Shown here one piece after another: positions 35,292 to 44,642 of a stretch of 64,000 bases of DNA (positions within the stretch are counted from its first letter, which is position 1; each line of letters opens with the position of its first letter). The notes beneath the pieces are model-generated. The model saw nothing but the letters and a program-made list of their open reading frames with translations, was not told the DNA's origin and searched no databases. Source of the DNA: Leptospira fletcheri (GTDB taxonomy: Bacteria > Spirochaetota > Leptospiria > Leptospirales > Leptospiraceae); NCBI RefSeq assembly GCF_004769195.1, contig NZ_RQET01000007.1, forward strand, positions 1 through 64,000, in the 5' to 3' direction. The position numbers and the translations under genes were made by a program.

Positions 35292-35335
35292 AACTTTTCC
35301 GTAGTTTTTAAGATCACACCTTCGTCTTGCCGAGG

Positions 35336-35848
35336 TCATTCGGGAAGCTTTCCGGAGTCCAAAATCCTTCTGATCTCCCCCGATCGGGAGATTTCGAATT
35401 TTCCGACACTGTGCTCGATTTCTCCTCCGTTCGACCTATAATTTATTTCCAGTAAGCTGCTTAACTCTCTTACATCCGATTCCGAGCCCCGGACCAGGAT
35501 CCATCGATCGCTTAAGCCTTCCCTTTTTTTGAAGTCCCTCAATTCCCGGACTCCGTCCTTCGAATCTATATCCACGAGTAGAAATTTTTCGTTCCGGAAT
35601 TTTACGTCCGATTCCATGTCCTTTAAGCTACGGATTACCATAGGACAAACGGTTTTACATGAGACGTAAAATACGCTAAGGACGAGCTTTTCTCCCTGAA
35701 ATTTCCGGAACGCAATACGTTCCCCTTTGTCGGTCTCCCAAACGGACTCGAGGTCGGCGATGGAGCCTAATACCGGTCCGGTTTGGACTCGGGTAGCACA
35801 CCCGGAAAGAAGCAGAAGCGGGATGATAGCGTAAAAGAATCGCCTCAT
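35336..35848 (-). CDS. SCO1/SenC-family copper protein (lipoprotein)
   Basis: From the ATG at 35848, four bases after the nirV-like gene, a signal ending LLLSGC precedes a thioredoxin-fold domain. The copper motif CxxxC is seen in SCKTVCPMV, and the third ligand His in IEHSVGKFEI. Sco proteins deliver copper to CuA sites of oxidases and also act in nitrous oxide and nitrite reductase maturation. As the last gene behind nirK and nirV, this one is best explained as a copper helper for the Cu enzymes of this island. Confidence 0.85.
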   Translation of the reverse strand: MRRFFYAIIPLLLLSGCATRVQTGPVLGSIADLESVWETDKGERIAFRKFQGEKLVLSVFYVSCKTVCPMVIRSLKDMESDVKFRNEKFLLVDIDSKDGVRELRDFKKREGLSDRWILVRGSESDVRELSSLLEINYRSNGGEIEHSVGKFEISRSGEIRRILDSGKLPE

Positions 35849-35852
35849 GATT

Positions 35853-36605
35853 TTATACGTTCTTTGCACAGCGGAACCCTAGGTTCGGAGCCGAATATTT
35901 TGCTTTTAATGAATTTCTATAAGCGTATCTCATAAAACTTGCGTAATCCGTCTTATCTTTAACGTTAGCGGTACCGCTCGCACAAAAAGCTCCCTTGGAG
36001 TTTCCTTCCCGGTCCGAAAAGGAAGAGGAGGAATAGGAATTGAAATCCTCGACCCATTCCCAAACGTTTCCGAAAAGATTGCGTACTCCGTATCTATCTT
36101 CATAAGTTTCGGAACCGTTCGGCGAAATCTTTTTTGTGGGCGAGGAATACCAATCCAGAATCCGATTTAAAACCTTTTCCTTATCGCTTCCGCCTAACTC
36201 GGCGACGGCGATCCTCTCCCATTCCGAAGTTTGGGGGAGTCGTTTTCCCTTCCATTTGCAATAGGCCCGAGCCGCATACCAGCTCACGTTGACTACCGAG
36301 GAAGAGGGGGTTTTCTCCGCATTTCGTTTAAAGTCGTTCAGATAGGATTCGTCGACGAAGGAGAATTTTGCGTTCTCCTTCCGCCAGGCTGGACTATCGT
36401 TTAGGAATTTCGCGAATTCCGAATTCCTGACCGAATCCTTGTCTATTAAGAATTCATGAACTAACTGGGGTTTCTCTTTTGCAGAAGTCAGAAAAGGAAG
36501 AAAACTTCCCGCGGGGATGCGGACCATCCCCTGTTCCGTCGCCTCAAGCGAACATTCCGAAAAAAGGAGGAGTCCGCAGATTTGGATCAGGAGTACGGCC
36601 CGCAT
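35853..36605 (-). CDS. nirV: NirV-like FGE-sulfatase domain protein (nitrite reductase accessory)
   Basis: The 250-residue exported protein has a signal ending near SEC, then an FGE-sulfatase fold: VRIPAGSFLPFL, the DSVRNSEFAKFLNDSP entry, VNVSWYAARAYCKWKGKRLP and GNVWEWVEDF, and a C-terminal APNLGFRC. It lies 6 bases downstream of nirK, the same place as nirV in alpha- and gammaproteobacteria. NirV function is not settled. Catalytic FGE cysteines are not obvious, so it is unlikely to make formylglycine. The symbol rests on context and domain. Confidence 0.75.
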   Translation of the reverse strand: MRAVLLIQICGLLLFSECSLEATEQGMVRIPAGSFLPFLTSAKEKPQLVHEFLIDKDSVRNSEFAKFLNDSPAWRKENAKFSFVDESYLNDFKRNAEKTPSSSVVNVSWYAARAYCKWKGKRLPQTSEWERIAVAELGGSDKEKVLNRILDWYSSPTKKISPNGSETYEDRYGVRNLFGNVWEWVEDFNSYSSSSFSDREGNSKGAFCASGTANVKDKTDYASFMRYAYRNSLKAKYSAPNLGFRCAKNV

Positions 36606-36611
36606 ATTTTC

Positions 36612-37991
36612 TCAATGAATTCTGGAGACTTCTTCGGAAGAAACGCTTCCGCCCTTATTCTCGAAGGAGTTGAGCAGGTACGTCAGTACGTTCGCGATAT
36701 CTTCGTCACTCAGACCGAGGGCGGGCATAACCCCGTTGTATTTTTCACCGTTCACCTGAATCTGTCCGGAAAATCCCTTTTTAACGATTTTGGCTGCGCG
36801 CAATTTATCCGCGTTTAAAAAGTCCGATTTTGCCAACGGAGGGAAAACTCCGGGAATTCCTTTCGCATTCGCTTGGTGGCATGCGGCGCAGTTATGCTCG
36901 AATACGTTTTTTCCCTGCTGCATTTTTTGTTCCTGCGTTGCTAATACGGATTTTTGAACGTCCCCGATGCTCTGCACGGCGCCCCCCTCCGGCAAATAGA
37001 CTAGATCCGATACTTTTCCGAAAAAGATTTTTTCTTCCGGATTCCCTTCCACTTTCAGATGGGCCAATGCGCCTTTGTTAAAGGCCCGAAAGATGGAATG
37101 GTCTACAAGGATATAAGTTCCGGGTACTTTTGCCTCCATCTCCACGATGGTGGCTCCCCCTGCGGGAATCAAAGTGGTTTGTACGTTTTTGGTTCTTTCG
37201 CTCATCGACGCTTCGGGAAATACGGAATCGAAAATTTGGCCGATGACATGAAATGAGGACACTAGATTGGGTCCCCCGTTTCCGACGAAGATCCGAACTT
37301 TCTCGTCCTTTTTGACTTTGAGTGCGCGGTCATCCACGTTCGCGCCGACGCTCCCGTTAAAAACGACGTATTCCGGCTGTTCTCTCATCGCCTTTTCCAT
37401 ATCGAAGGGTTGCAATCCGCGTTCCCCGGTTTTTCCCTTCGTATAAAATTCGCTTTGCATAATATAGAATTCTTTATCCACGGACTCGAGACCCTTCTTG
37501 GGTTCCACTAAAACCAGCCCGTACATCCCGTTTGCAATATGCATTCCCACGGGAGCCGTCGCGCAATGGTATACGTACAAACCGGCTCTAGCGGCCTGGA
37601 ATTTAAATACGCTGGTTCTACCCGGAGCGGTAAACGATACGCCGGCTCCTCCTCCCGGACCCATAACGGCGTGCAAATCGATGTTATGAGGCATCTTACT
37701 GCTCGGGTGGTTGCTGAGATGGAATTCCACGTCGTCCCCTTCCTTTAATCTGATAAAGGGTCCGGGGACCGAACCGCCGAAAGTCCAGAACGTATAGTCC
37801 ACTCCCGGGGCCAGTTGCTTTACCACTTCCTTCGTTTCCAATTTTACGATTACGTTCGTCGCGCTTCGACTCAATGGGGGAGGAACATCGGGAGCGTGGG
37901 ACATTGCTGCGGGTATGGGTTCGGCTTTTCTACAGGACGAGGAAAAGAAGATAAAATACAAAAATATTATCAAAAAATAATATACTTTCAT
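36612..37991 (-). CDS. nirK: Copper nitrite reductase NirK with C-terminal cytochrome c domain
   Basis: It reduces nitrite to NO in the periplasm. From the ATG at 37991 (GAGAGAGA upstream) the 459-residue precursor has a lipobox at Cys20, two cupredoxin domains and a cytochrome c domain with CAACH (368-372). Type 1 copper ligands are His102, Cys143, His151 and Met156; the active-site residues are Asp105, His107, His142, His248 and His298. The short Cys-to-His loop CATAPVGMH marks class II NirK. The fused heme domain should accept electrons directly and pass them to type 1 copper. It is the third gene of a crp-cytochrome c'-nirK-nirV-sco array. Confidence 0.95.
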   Translation of the reverse strand: MKVYYFLIIFLYFIFFSSSCRKAEPIPAAMSHAPDVPPPLSRSATNVIVKLETKEVVKQLAPGVDYTFWTFGGSVPGPFIRLKEGDDVEFHLSNHPSSKMPHNIDLHAVMGPGGGAGVSFTAPGRTSVFKFQAARAGLYVYHCATAPVGMHIANGMYGLVLVEPKKGLESVDKEFYIMQSEFYTKGKTGERGLQPFDMEKAMREQPEYVVFNGSVGANVDDRALKVKKDEKVRIFVGNGGPNLVSSFHVIGQIFDSVFPEASMSERTKNVQTTLIPAGGATIVEMEAKVPGTYILVDHSIFRAFNKGALAHLKVEGNPEEKIFFGKVSDLVYLPEGGAVQSIGDVQKSVLATQEQKMQQGKNVFEHNCAACHQANAKGIPGVFPPLAKSDFLNADKLRAAKIVKKGFSGQIQVNGEKYNGVMPALGLSDEDIANVLTYLLNSFENKGGSVSSEEVSRIH

Positions 37992-38074
37992 GGGAAGTCC
38001 AATCTCTCTCTTTTTGATCAAGAACGCGTTCTTATATATCACGAAAGCCCTTCGATTGTCCAGGGATATTTCGC

Positions 38075-38560
38075 TTATTCGGGTTTTTCCCGTTCGAATC
38101 GGATCTTATACATGGAATGACAGGCTACGCATTTGGATGTCAAATTGGCGAGTTCTCGAACGGAATATTTCAGATCCCGTTTCTCATTTAGAGTATCCGC
38201 CAGGAAATCGAAATGATCATGGGTGCCGAATCCGAGTTTTTTGAATTCCAGCGGAACTTTCCGAAGCAATCCCTTTTCCGCGGTTTCGGAAGAATGGTCC
38301 ATCCCTCGACCGGACTTGCGCGCCGCTTTCGCGGCCCTTTCGTAATCCTCGTCGGCTAAGGAAGAGTGGATTTCATGAACGGTCGCGAGTAGGGTTCTCA
38401 TTTCGGTCAGAACAAATTCTTTTTCTTGTTCGTTTAATAGGATCGCTTTTCTGCCGTCGGGTTCGGCGGAAATTTTTCCTTCGGTTAAAACGAATACCAG
38501 TGCCGCTAAAGTTCCGATCCAAAGGAGCCAGCCGGCGTAAATCAGATATTTTCTAAACAT
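38075..38560 (-). CDS. Cytochrome c'-like periplasmic heme protein
   Basis: After a membrane-spanning or signal segment ([20 protein letters not shown]), 130 mostly helical residues end with the heme motif CVACH (144-148) close to the C-terminus, the position seen in four-helix cytochromes c'. Cytochromes c' bind NO and protect against it, so in front of nirK this may buffer the NO produced. The family assignment rests on motif position and helical content only. It is flanked by the regulator and nirK in one operon. Confidence 0.7.
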   Translation of the reverse strand: MFRKYLIYAGWLLWIGTLAALVFVLTEGKISAEPDGRKAILLNEQEKEFVLTEMRTLLATVHEIHSSLADEDYERAAKAARKSGRGMDHSSETAEKGLLRKVPLEFKKLGFGTHDHFDFLADTLNEKRDLKYSVRELANLTSKCVACHSMYKIRFEREKPE

Positions 38561-38603
38561 GCTTTCCGTTTGCGTCGCGATCCGATCGCGGCATTCTTAG
38601 TCC

Positions 38604-39230
38604 CTAAAGGATTCGATACCGATCGTTGTTCTCTTCCACAATCCCTTCATCCAAGAGAAAACGGAATGCCCGACTTACGGATTCGGGAGTCGTCCCCAAT
38701 AGGGAGGCTAACTGTTGTTTTGCAATGGGCAAATGCACGAAATTCGTTTCCGCCCCTAGTCCCTTGAGAAAACCTAAGATCTTTTCCTTAACCGTGAGGA
38801 AAAGATTCTCCACCATTTTCTTTCTAAAATAATTTACGTGGTCCACCGTTAACACGGAAAACAAGTATAGGGCTTTCGGATTTCCGAGCAGGAAGTCCAG
38901 GAATTGTTTTTTGGGATAGAACACCAACTCGCCGTCGGTTAGCGCTTGGCAAAAGGCGGGATAGAGACAGGGTTCTTCCGTTTGGAAAATCGGGGGAGTC
39001 GCTATCAATTCTCCGGCAGAGGCGATCTTGAAGATCGCTTCCTTTCCGTCGGCGTTCAGTATATAAACTTTAAAATTTCCGGATATGATTTCAAAAAAAC
39101 CTTCGTAGGAATCCTTTTCACGGAATACGAGTTCGTCTTTGCCGAATTGCCTTTCGATTCCGATTCGTTTGATCATAGATCCGAACTCTTCGTAAATCGC
39201 CGCCCAATATGAGCCCACAGTAGACATCAT
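38604..39230 (-). CDS. Crp/Fnr-family regulator (DNR/NnrR-like)
   Basis: The protein has a cyclic-nucleotide-binding-like beta roll (GKDELVFREKDSYEGFFEII to about residue 115), a dimerisation helix and a winged helix with LASLLGTTPESVSRAFRFLL. No N-terminal cysteine cluster for an Fe-S centre is present, so it is not an FNR; a heme-based NO sensor of the Dnr type fits the setting. It heads the nir operon. Recognition helix residues SVSR agree with FNR/DNR-type binding to TTGAY-N4-RTCAA, and three such boxes occur nearby. Confidence 0.85.
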   Translation of the reverse strand: MMSTVGSYWAAIYEEFGSMIKRIGIERQFGKDELVFREKDSYEGFFEIISGNFKVYILNADGKEAIFKIASAGELIATPPIFQTEEPCLYPAFCQALTDGELVFYPKKQFLDFLLGNPKALYLFSVLTVDHVNYFRKKMVENLFLTVKEKILGFLKGLGAETNFVHLPIAKQQLASLLGTTPESVSRAFRFLLDEGIVEENNDRYRIL

Positions 39231-39397
39231 GTGCGTATTTCCCGGGATTTCATTACTATTTTTGAATCATTTCCTTCCGATTGAATACTTTGAATTTATT
39301 CGGAAGAAGAATAAGAGACAAGTAGAAAACGCTCTCGACCAAGATCGGATTCGGATGATTTATATCATGCGCGTTTTCGTTCTTATTTTTTAAGAAA

Positions 39398-39411
39398 TTG
39401 ATACTGGTCAA
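39398..39411. promoter_or_regulatory. DNR/FNR-type box upstream of the flavoprotein operon
   Basis: TTGATACTGGTCAA matches the TTGAY-N4-RTCAA pattern in full. A TATCCT hexamer at 39434-39439 would give a start site near 39446, 41.5 bases from the box centre, the spacing of class II activation. It lies between the divergent regulator gene and the flavoprotein gene. Confidence 0.7.
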
Positions 39412-39457
39412 TCTTTGAGGATCTGCTTCATGCTATCCTTTCGAGCATATCGTACAG

Positions 39458-41092
39458 ATGAACGGAAAGATAGAAATCATATCGACGGACGTGGCAATTA
39501 TCGGCGCCGGGCTTGCCGGGATCGTCGCCGCTTTGGACTTACTCGACGCCGGAAAAAACGTGGTCCTTTTGGACAGGGACTCGGAGGAAAATCTAGGCGG
39601 ATTGGCCAAACTGTCCTTCGGAGGGATTTTCATGGTGGACACTCCGATCCAAAGGTGGAACGGCATAAGAGACAGTGTTCCGTTGGCGATTTCGGACTGG
39701 AATTCTACGGCGGAATTTTCCGGTCGCGATCTCTTACCGAAACTTTGGGCGGAGGCTTACGTAAACCAATCATCCGAGGACATCTATTATTTTTTAAGAA
39801 AGTATTCCGTGAATTTTTTTCCCGTAGTTCATTGGGTAGAAAGAGGGCTGTTCAAACCCGGAAACAGCGTGCCCAGATTCCATATGGTTTGGGGAACGGG
39901 ACAAGGCTTGATCTCATCCCTAAAGGGAAGATTGTTGAATCATAAAAACGCGGAAAGGATACGCTTTCTGTTTCAGAATCGAGTCGATCGACTTACGAGA
40001 TCCGGCAGGTTCGTTAACGGTTGCATTTCTCGAAATACTCGGACGAATAGGGAGACGCAGATACGTGCAGAAAACGTAATCATCGCTTCCGGTGGAATCG
40101 CGGGAGATCTTACTAAAATCAGGAGACATTGGCCTAAGAATCTGGGCAAACCTCCCGAGGTCCTTCTGAACGGCTCTCATCCGTTCGCGATCGGAGACAT
40201 GCATAGAGAGGCGAAAAAACTCAAGGCTAGAATCACTCATCTGGACAAAATGTGGAACTACGCAGCCGGAGTACACCATCCGGATCCGAAAATGGAGGCT
40301 CACGGATTGAGCCTGGTTCCGCCGAAATCCGCGTTATGGTTGGATTTCGAAGGACGTCGTATCGGTCCGCAACCTTTGATTACCGGATTCGACACGAAGT
40401 TCCTGGTGGAAGAGATCTGTAGGCAGAAGGAGAAATATTCCTGGCAGGTCCTAAATTGGAAAATCGCCGTCCAGGAATTGGCCGTTTCAGGTTCCGAATT
40501 TAACGAGGAAATACGTAATAAAAACATAATGGGATTTCTTCGGACGGTCCTCTTCGGGAACGAATCTCTTGTCAAAAAATTGGTCGCGGATTGTCCGGAT
40601 TTCGTAGTCGCGGATTCGATTTCGGAGTTGGCCGACCGGATGAACATCCTGACGGGAACGAAATCCGTTTTGCCTCAGGTATTGAATAAATCCGTGGAGG
40701 ACTACGATTCGATGATAGAACGGGGAAAATCCTTTTATAACGACGATCAGTTGAGAAGGATCGCTCAGCTCAGACAGTATCGGGGAGATCGGGTGAGAAC
40801 CTGCAATTTCCGGAAAATCGTGGATTCGAAGGCGCTTCCCCTCATAGCGATTCGAGAGTTTATCTTGACCCGGAAGTCCATGGGCGGCATTCAGACTGAC
40901 TTACAATCCAGAGTATTAAACGAAGACGAAAACCCCGTCCCCGGATTGTACGCCGTAGGGGAGGCCGCAGGATTCGGTGGAGGGGGAATTCATGGAAAGG
41001 CCGCACTCGAAGGAACGTTCCTCGGCGGGTGCATATTGACCTCCCGATTCGCGGTCAGGAGCATTCTGGAACGAAGGAATCGGAATCTATGA
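39458..41092 (+). CDS. FAD-binding dehydrogenase (KsdD/fumarate-reductase-like)
   Basis: This 544-residue flavoprotein has an N-terminal Rossmann motif AIIGAGLAGIVAALDLLDAG and a C-terminal FAD closure (GLYAVGEAAGFGGGGIHGKA). Between them are the GSFGGIF-type sequence (LSFGGIFMVDTP), a long alpha-helical cap and ASGGIAGD. It resembles the FAD-binding dehydrogenase group related to 3-ketosteroid dehydrogenase and fumarate reductase. No signal peptide means it is cytoplasmic. It overlaps the next gene by 4 bases and follows a DNR-type box, so it responds to NO or low oxygen. The substrate is unknown. Confidence 0.8.
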   Translation: MNGKIEIISTDVAIIGAGLAGIVAALDLLDAGKNVVLLDRDSEENLGGLAKLSFGGIFMVDTPIQRWNGIRDSVPLAISDWNSTAEFSGRDLLPKLWAEAYVNQSSEDIYYFLRKYSVNFFPVVHWVERGLFKPGNSVPRFHMVWGTGQGLISSLKGRLLNHKNAERIRFLFQNRVDRLTRSGRFVNGCISRNTRTNRETQIRAENVIIASGGIAGDLTKIRRHWPKNLGKPPEVLLNGSHPFAIGDMHREAKKLKARITHLDKMWNYAAGVHHPDPKMEAHGLSLVPPKSALWLDFEGRRIGPQPLITGFDTKFLVEEICRQKEKYSWQVLNWKIAVQELAVSGSEFNEEIRNKNIMGFLRTVLFGNESLVKKLVADCPDFVVADSISELADRMNILTGTKSVLPQVLNKSVEDYDSMIERGKSFYNDDQLRRIAQLRQYRGDRVRTCNFRKIVDSKALPLIAIREFILTRKSMGGIQTDLQSRVLNEDENPVPGLYAVGEAAGFGGGGIHGKAALEGTFLGGCILTSRFAVRSILERRNRNL

Positions 41093-42825
41093 AAAAATCC
41101 GGAGCTTCCCTTGCGGTATTCGCGTTAGAACAGATCGGAGTCAAGTTTACGTTCGGAATTCCCGGGGTTCATAATACGGAACTCTACGACGAATTGAGCG
41201 GGTCTAAAACCATTCGGCCGATTCTAGTCACGCACGAATGCGGGGCCGCTTTTATGGCGGACGCAGTGAGCAGGACCTCGGACTCGATCGGAACGTTGTT
41301 GATCGTTCCTGCTGCAGGCATGACTCATGCGATGAGCGGGATCGGAGAAGCGTTTTTGGACGGGATTCCTATGCTGATTATCTCGGGCGGAGTCCGGACC
41401 GATACCGGAAAAAAATATCAACTCCATCAGATCGATCAGATGGAAATACTGAAAGGAATTACAAAAAAATCATATAGAATATCCGAGCATAAAGATATTA
41501 TTCCTACCATTTACGAAGCTTACGAAGTTGCAACCACGGACGAGTGTGGCCCTGTGTTCGTGGAAATCCCCGTCAACATCCAGTTGTTTCGTGGAGAAGT
41601 ATATTCCATGCCTCCTTTTGAGAGGAAGTTTCGGGGAACTGCGGAAGTGCACGGCGCGAAAATAGAAAAGGCCTGTTCACTACTGAAGTTTTCGAAGTCC
41701 CCGGGAATTTTCGTCGGATGGGGAGGGCGGGATGCTGGAGAAGAGTTGGTCCGAATTTCGGAATTATTGAATGCTCCCGTGGCCACCACTCTCCAAGGTT
41801 TGAGCGTCTTCCCTGCGTCGCATCCCAATCATACCGGCATGGGTTTCGGACCTTATTCGGTTCCGGCCGGAGAAGCCGCGTTTTCCGAGTGCGATTGTCT
41901 ACTCGCCGTAGGCACCAGATTTTCCGAGATTCCTACGGGAAGTTTCGGGATGAAGGTCCCTAAAAACCTGATCCATATAGATATCAACCCGGAAGTCTTC
42001 TCCAAAAATTATCCCGCTGAAGTGGAGATAGAAGGGGACTCCAAAACGGTTCTTTCCGCACTCATCGGAGAGCTTGAAAAGGAAAAAGGTTTTCCCAGAA
42101 AGGATATTCGCTTAACGAAATTGATCCGTGACAAGAAGGCGGAGTATGCGAAGGAGTGGATGTCCCACTTGGTGGAAAATCGGATCAATCCGTATCTTTT
42201 TTTCGAGGAACTTCGAAGACAGATGGCCGATCCGGATCTTCTGGTGGTGGACGACGGAAATCACACTTTTTTGGCGGAGGAGCTGTTCCCCGTCAATCGT
42301 TCTAAGACTTTTCTTTCCCCTACGGATTTTAACAGTATGGGTTATTGCGTACCGGCCGCCATCGGAGCTAAGATGGCCAACCCGAAAAGAAAAGTGGCGG
42401 GTATAGCGGGAGACGGAGCTTTTCTCATGACCGGTATGGAGCTTCTTACGGCTTCGGTATATTCCTTAGGCGTCGTCATTTTCGTTTTTTATGATGGAGA
42501 ACTCTCCCAGATTTCCCAAGGTCAAGAGATTCCGTACGGAAGAAAAACCTGTACCGTTCTCGGAGGAATAGAATTGGAAGGAATCGCGAAGGCTGCAGGC
42601 ACCTCCTACTTGGTTCTGCGGGAAAACGAACGGATCGAAAAGACGATCCGGGAAGCTTTCCGATTGGCCGACAGTGGATTCCCCGTAATTGTGGATGTAA
42701 AAATCGATTATTCTAAGAGAACAAGATTTACGAAAGGCGTCGTAAAAGTGAATCTAGGTCGTTTTCCTTTAACGGAAAAATTCCGCTTTATCGGCCGAGC
42801 CCTTCTGAGAAAAATTACGGGTTAA
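41089..42825 (+). CDS. ThDP-dependent enzyme (acetolactate-synthase-like)
   Basis: From the ATG at 41089 the 578-residue protein has the three ThDP-enzyme domains: the Pyr domain with Glu50 in VTHECGAAFMADA (the conserved activating Glu), a central domain with PVATTLQGLSVFPASHPNHT, and a PP domain with GDGAFLMTGMELLTA. The Asn magnesium ligand normally about 27 residues after GDG is replaced: VFYDGELSQI stands where acetolactate synthase has LDN. No FAD motif or regulatory subunit is present. It is translationally coupled to the flavoprotein. A decarboxylase or carboligase is likely; the substrate is unknown. Confidence 0.85.
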   Translation: MKKSGASLAVFALEQIGVKFTFGIPGVHNTELYDELSGSKTIRPILVTHECGAAFMADAVSRTSDSIGTLLIVPAAGMTHAMSGIGEAFLDGIPMLIISGGVRTDTGKKYQLHQIDQMEILKGITKKSYRISEHKDIIPTIYEAYEVATTDECGPVFVEIPVNIQLFRGEVYSMPPFERKFRGTAEVHGAKIEKACSLLKFSKSPGIFVGWGGRDAGEELVRISELLNAPVATTLQGLSVFPASHPNHTGMGFGPYSVPAGEAAFSECDCLLAVGTRFSEIPTGSFGMKVPKNLIHIDINPEVFSKNYPAEVEIEGDSKTVLSALIGELEKEKGFPRKDIRLTKLIRDKKAEYAKEWMSHLVENRINPYLFFEELRRQMADPDLLVVDDGNHTFLAEELFPVNRSKTFLSPTDFNSMGYCVPAAIGAKMANPKRKVAGIAGDGAFLMTGMELLTASVYSLGVVIFVFYDGELSQISQGQEIPYGRKTCTVLGGIELEGIAKAAGTSYLVLRENERIEKTIREAFRLADSGFPVIVDVKIDYSKRTRFTKGVVKVNLGRFPLTEKFRFIGRALLRKITG

Positions 42826-42869
42826 GGAGAAAAGGAAGCGTTTCTTCGCTCGATTGAAATCGAAGAGAG

Positions 42870-43382
42870 ATGGAGTCGATCGTTTATTTTTGGGCCCTTC
42901 TGTTTCATTTTTTTGCCGCGGCATTTTGGGTCGGAGGGATGTTCTTTTTTGTCTTCGTATTTAGATCGGTTTATACGGATCCAGAATTAAAGGAAGTGAA
43001 AAGCAGGTTACTATTCAAAGTAGCCGTTCGGTTTAGATCGGTTTCCTATCTTATCTTTTTGATTTTAGCGGTATCCGGCATCGGAATCCTTTTTTCCAAA
43101 GGTTTTTATCTCAACTTCGGAGATGTGAACTATTGGACCTCCTTTGGAGGAAAGGTTTTCCTTTTGAAAATTTCCTTATTTCTCTTTCTAGTTAGTAGTT
43201 CTGCGATTCATGATTTTTTGGTCGGACCGATCGCGTTTCAGGAAATGGAAAACGATCCGGAGATAAAGACCAAATATAGAAAATACGCCTCGTTTTTCGG
43301 ACGATTGAATCTAATCGTCTCCGTCGGGATCGCCATTCTCGGATTGCTATTTTCTCGCGGGATTCGTTTCGGCGACCCCTAG
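42870..43382 (+). CDS. Four-helix membrane protein (CopD-like)
   Basis: This 170-residue protein has four membrane helices. Conserved-looking features include a His early in helix 1 (LLFHFFAAAFWVGGMFF) and another in SSSAIHDFLVGPIAF, both at positions that could bind heme b. It resembles the CopD/DUF2269 fold of copper and redox membrane proteins. It follows the ThDP gene by 44 bases on the same strand and ends before the convergent nnrS. It may accept electrons from the flavoprotein or transport copper; this is inference. A hairpin around the ribosome binding site (42843-42866) could limit its translation. Confidence 0.65.
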   Translation: MESIVYFWALLFHFFAAAFWVGGMFFFVFVFRSVYTDPELKEVKSRLLFKVAVRFRSVSYLIFLILAVSGIGILFSKGFYLNFGDVNYWTSFGGKVFLLKISLFLFLVSSSAIHDFLVGPIAFQEMENDPEIKTKYRKYASFFGRLNLIVSVGIAILGLLFSRGIRFGDP

Positions 43383-43420
43383 ATTTTCGTCCGCCGGTAA
43401 ATCGATTGTTTTTCGCGGAT

Positions 43421-44608
43421 TCACCGACCGGATATTCCGCCCGGTTCCGATCTAGGATTAACCAGTATTCTATAATATTCTAATAAAAAGATGAGAAAAG
43501 AGGATACCCAGCAGAAAGAGGAGATCATGTACGCCGCGATATTTTTACCGAAAAGAGGTAGGAAGGATCGGAAAATGACCGCCAAATTTATCAATAGGTA
43601 CGCCAAAATGATCGGTTTGGACGCGCGAATCGGCCTACCCGTATGCCCCAAGGAGACTCTAGTAATCATTCCGAAGACGAACACTCCGATCGCTCCGGTC
43701 GTAAAGAGATGAAAGGCGGGAGAAGTTTCGAAAACCCCTAAGTGGGAAAAGCCGTAAGCCGTAAGGCCGACGACGAGCCAAAAATAACCGGAGTGCAACA
43801 CCCATAAAATCGGGACCTTGTAGGATCTCCAAGGCTCCAACAAAAAGAATCTGAAAAAATGAACGATTGCGAGCCCAAGACAGAATAGGCCCGCAGGTAG
43901 CCGAAGGATGGGAAGCCAGTAGACTAGGGCTTCCAGAAGTAGAAAAAGAAACCAGGTGTATTGCACGATTCTTTCGAGGAGAGGACTTTTTTTCGGATTC
44001 GCTTTCGGAACCGCGACTGAAGTAAAGAAAGGAAGGATCCTCCCTCCGATGATCACCACGAATTGTAAAACGAGAAAGATCGATAAATGGACGAAATGCA
44101 GTCCCCATGCCGAGGGGAGTATCTCCAGGTAAGAGAATATTACGCAAACGTGTAATATGAAAAATAGCGCGTAGGAAATCACGATGATTCTGTTGTGTTC
44201 TTGTCCTTTTTTCCACAAAGGAGGGCCCAAGTAGAATAGGGTCAGAATGTCGCAGTATAGATCGGAAGTGATCGCCAAATACGTCAAGGGCTCGTATAGA
44301 AAGCCGAACCTCCCGACCAACCAAAGTGCGGATAGAAAGAATAGGGAATTTCTATTGAGCAACACAGATTTGGTCCAATTTTGCGCGGCCGTAAACAGAA
44401 AGCCTAGGATGGCGGCCCTGGCAAAGCCGAAGACCATTTCGTAGGAGTGAACCTGGATCCCGTTCAGAAGAAATGGGGAGCGTTGCACGGAGAATAGGAT
44501 GAGCATCCAAAACGATACCGCAAACGCGGAGTGCAGTGCGGCGACCAGAAAGAAAGGCCGAAATGCCGCAGTCCAAAGCGCGGATCTCGGATTTAGTATG
44601 TTCTGCAT
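43421..44608 (-). CDS. nnrS: NnrS family heme- and copper-containing membrane protein
   Basis: The 395-residue protein has about 12 membrane helices. NnrS-specific features include the N-terminal ALWTAAFRPFFLVAALHSAF, the HSYEMVFGFARAAILGFLFTA segment and GVFVFGMITRVSLGHTGRPI near the C-terminus. NnrS proteins protect cells from nitric oxide stress in denitrifiers. The start codon is 35 bases from a DNR-type box; the implied start site falls on the start codon itself, so the message may be leaderless. It is divergent from the nos operon. Confidence 0.92.
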   Translation of the reverse strand: MQNILNPRSALWTAAFRPFFLVAALHSAFAVSFWMLILFSVQRSPFLLNGIQVHSYEMVFGFARAAILGFLFTAAQNWTKSVLLNRNSLFFLSALWLVGRFGFLYEPLTYLAITSDLYCDILTLFYLGPPLWKKGQEHNRIIVISYALFFILHVCVIFSYLEILPSAWGLHFVHLSIFLVLQFVVIIGGRILPFFTSVAVPKANPKKSPLLERIVQYTWFLFLLLEALVYWLPILRLPAGLFCLGLAIVHFFRFFLLEPWRSYKVPILWVLHSGYFWLVVGLTAYGFSHLGVFETSPAFHLFTTGAIGVFVFGMITRVSLGHTGRPIRASKPIILAYLLINLAVIFRSFLPLFGKNIAAYMISSFCWVSSFLIFLLEYYRILVNPRSEPGGISGR

Positions 44609-44642
44609 CTGGATATTCTAAAACTTAATGTCCGATTTGTCC

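Noticed and set aside
38013..38020. TTGATCAA just upstream of nirK, as a DNR/FNR site
   Set aside because: The half-sites abut without the required 4-base spacer, and it lies too close to the start codon.
41029..41088. Upstream extension of the ThDP enzyme
   Set aside because: It lies inside the preceding gene in another frame; the ATG at 41089 has an overlap typical of coupling and a ribosome binding site.
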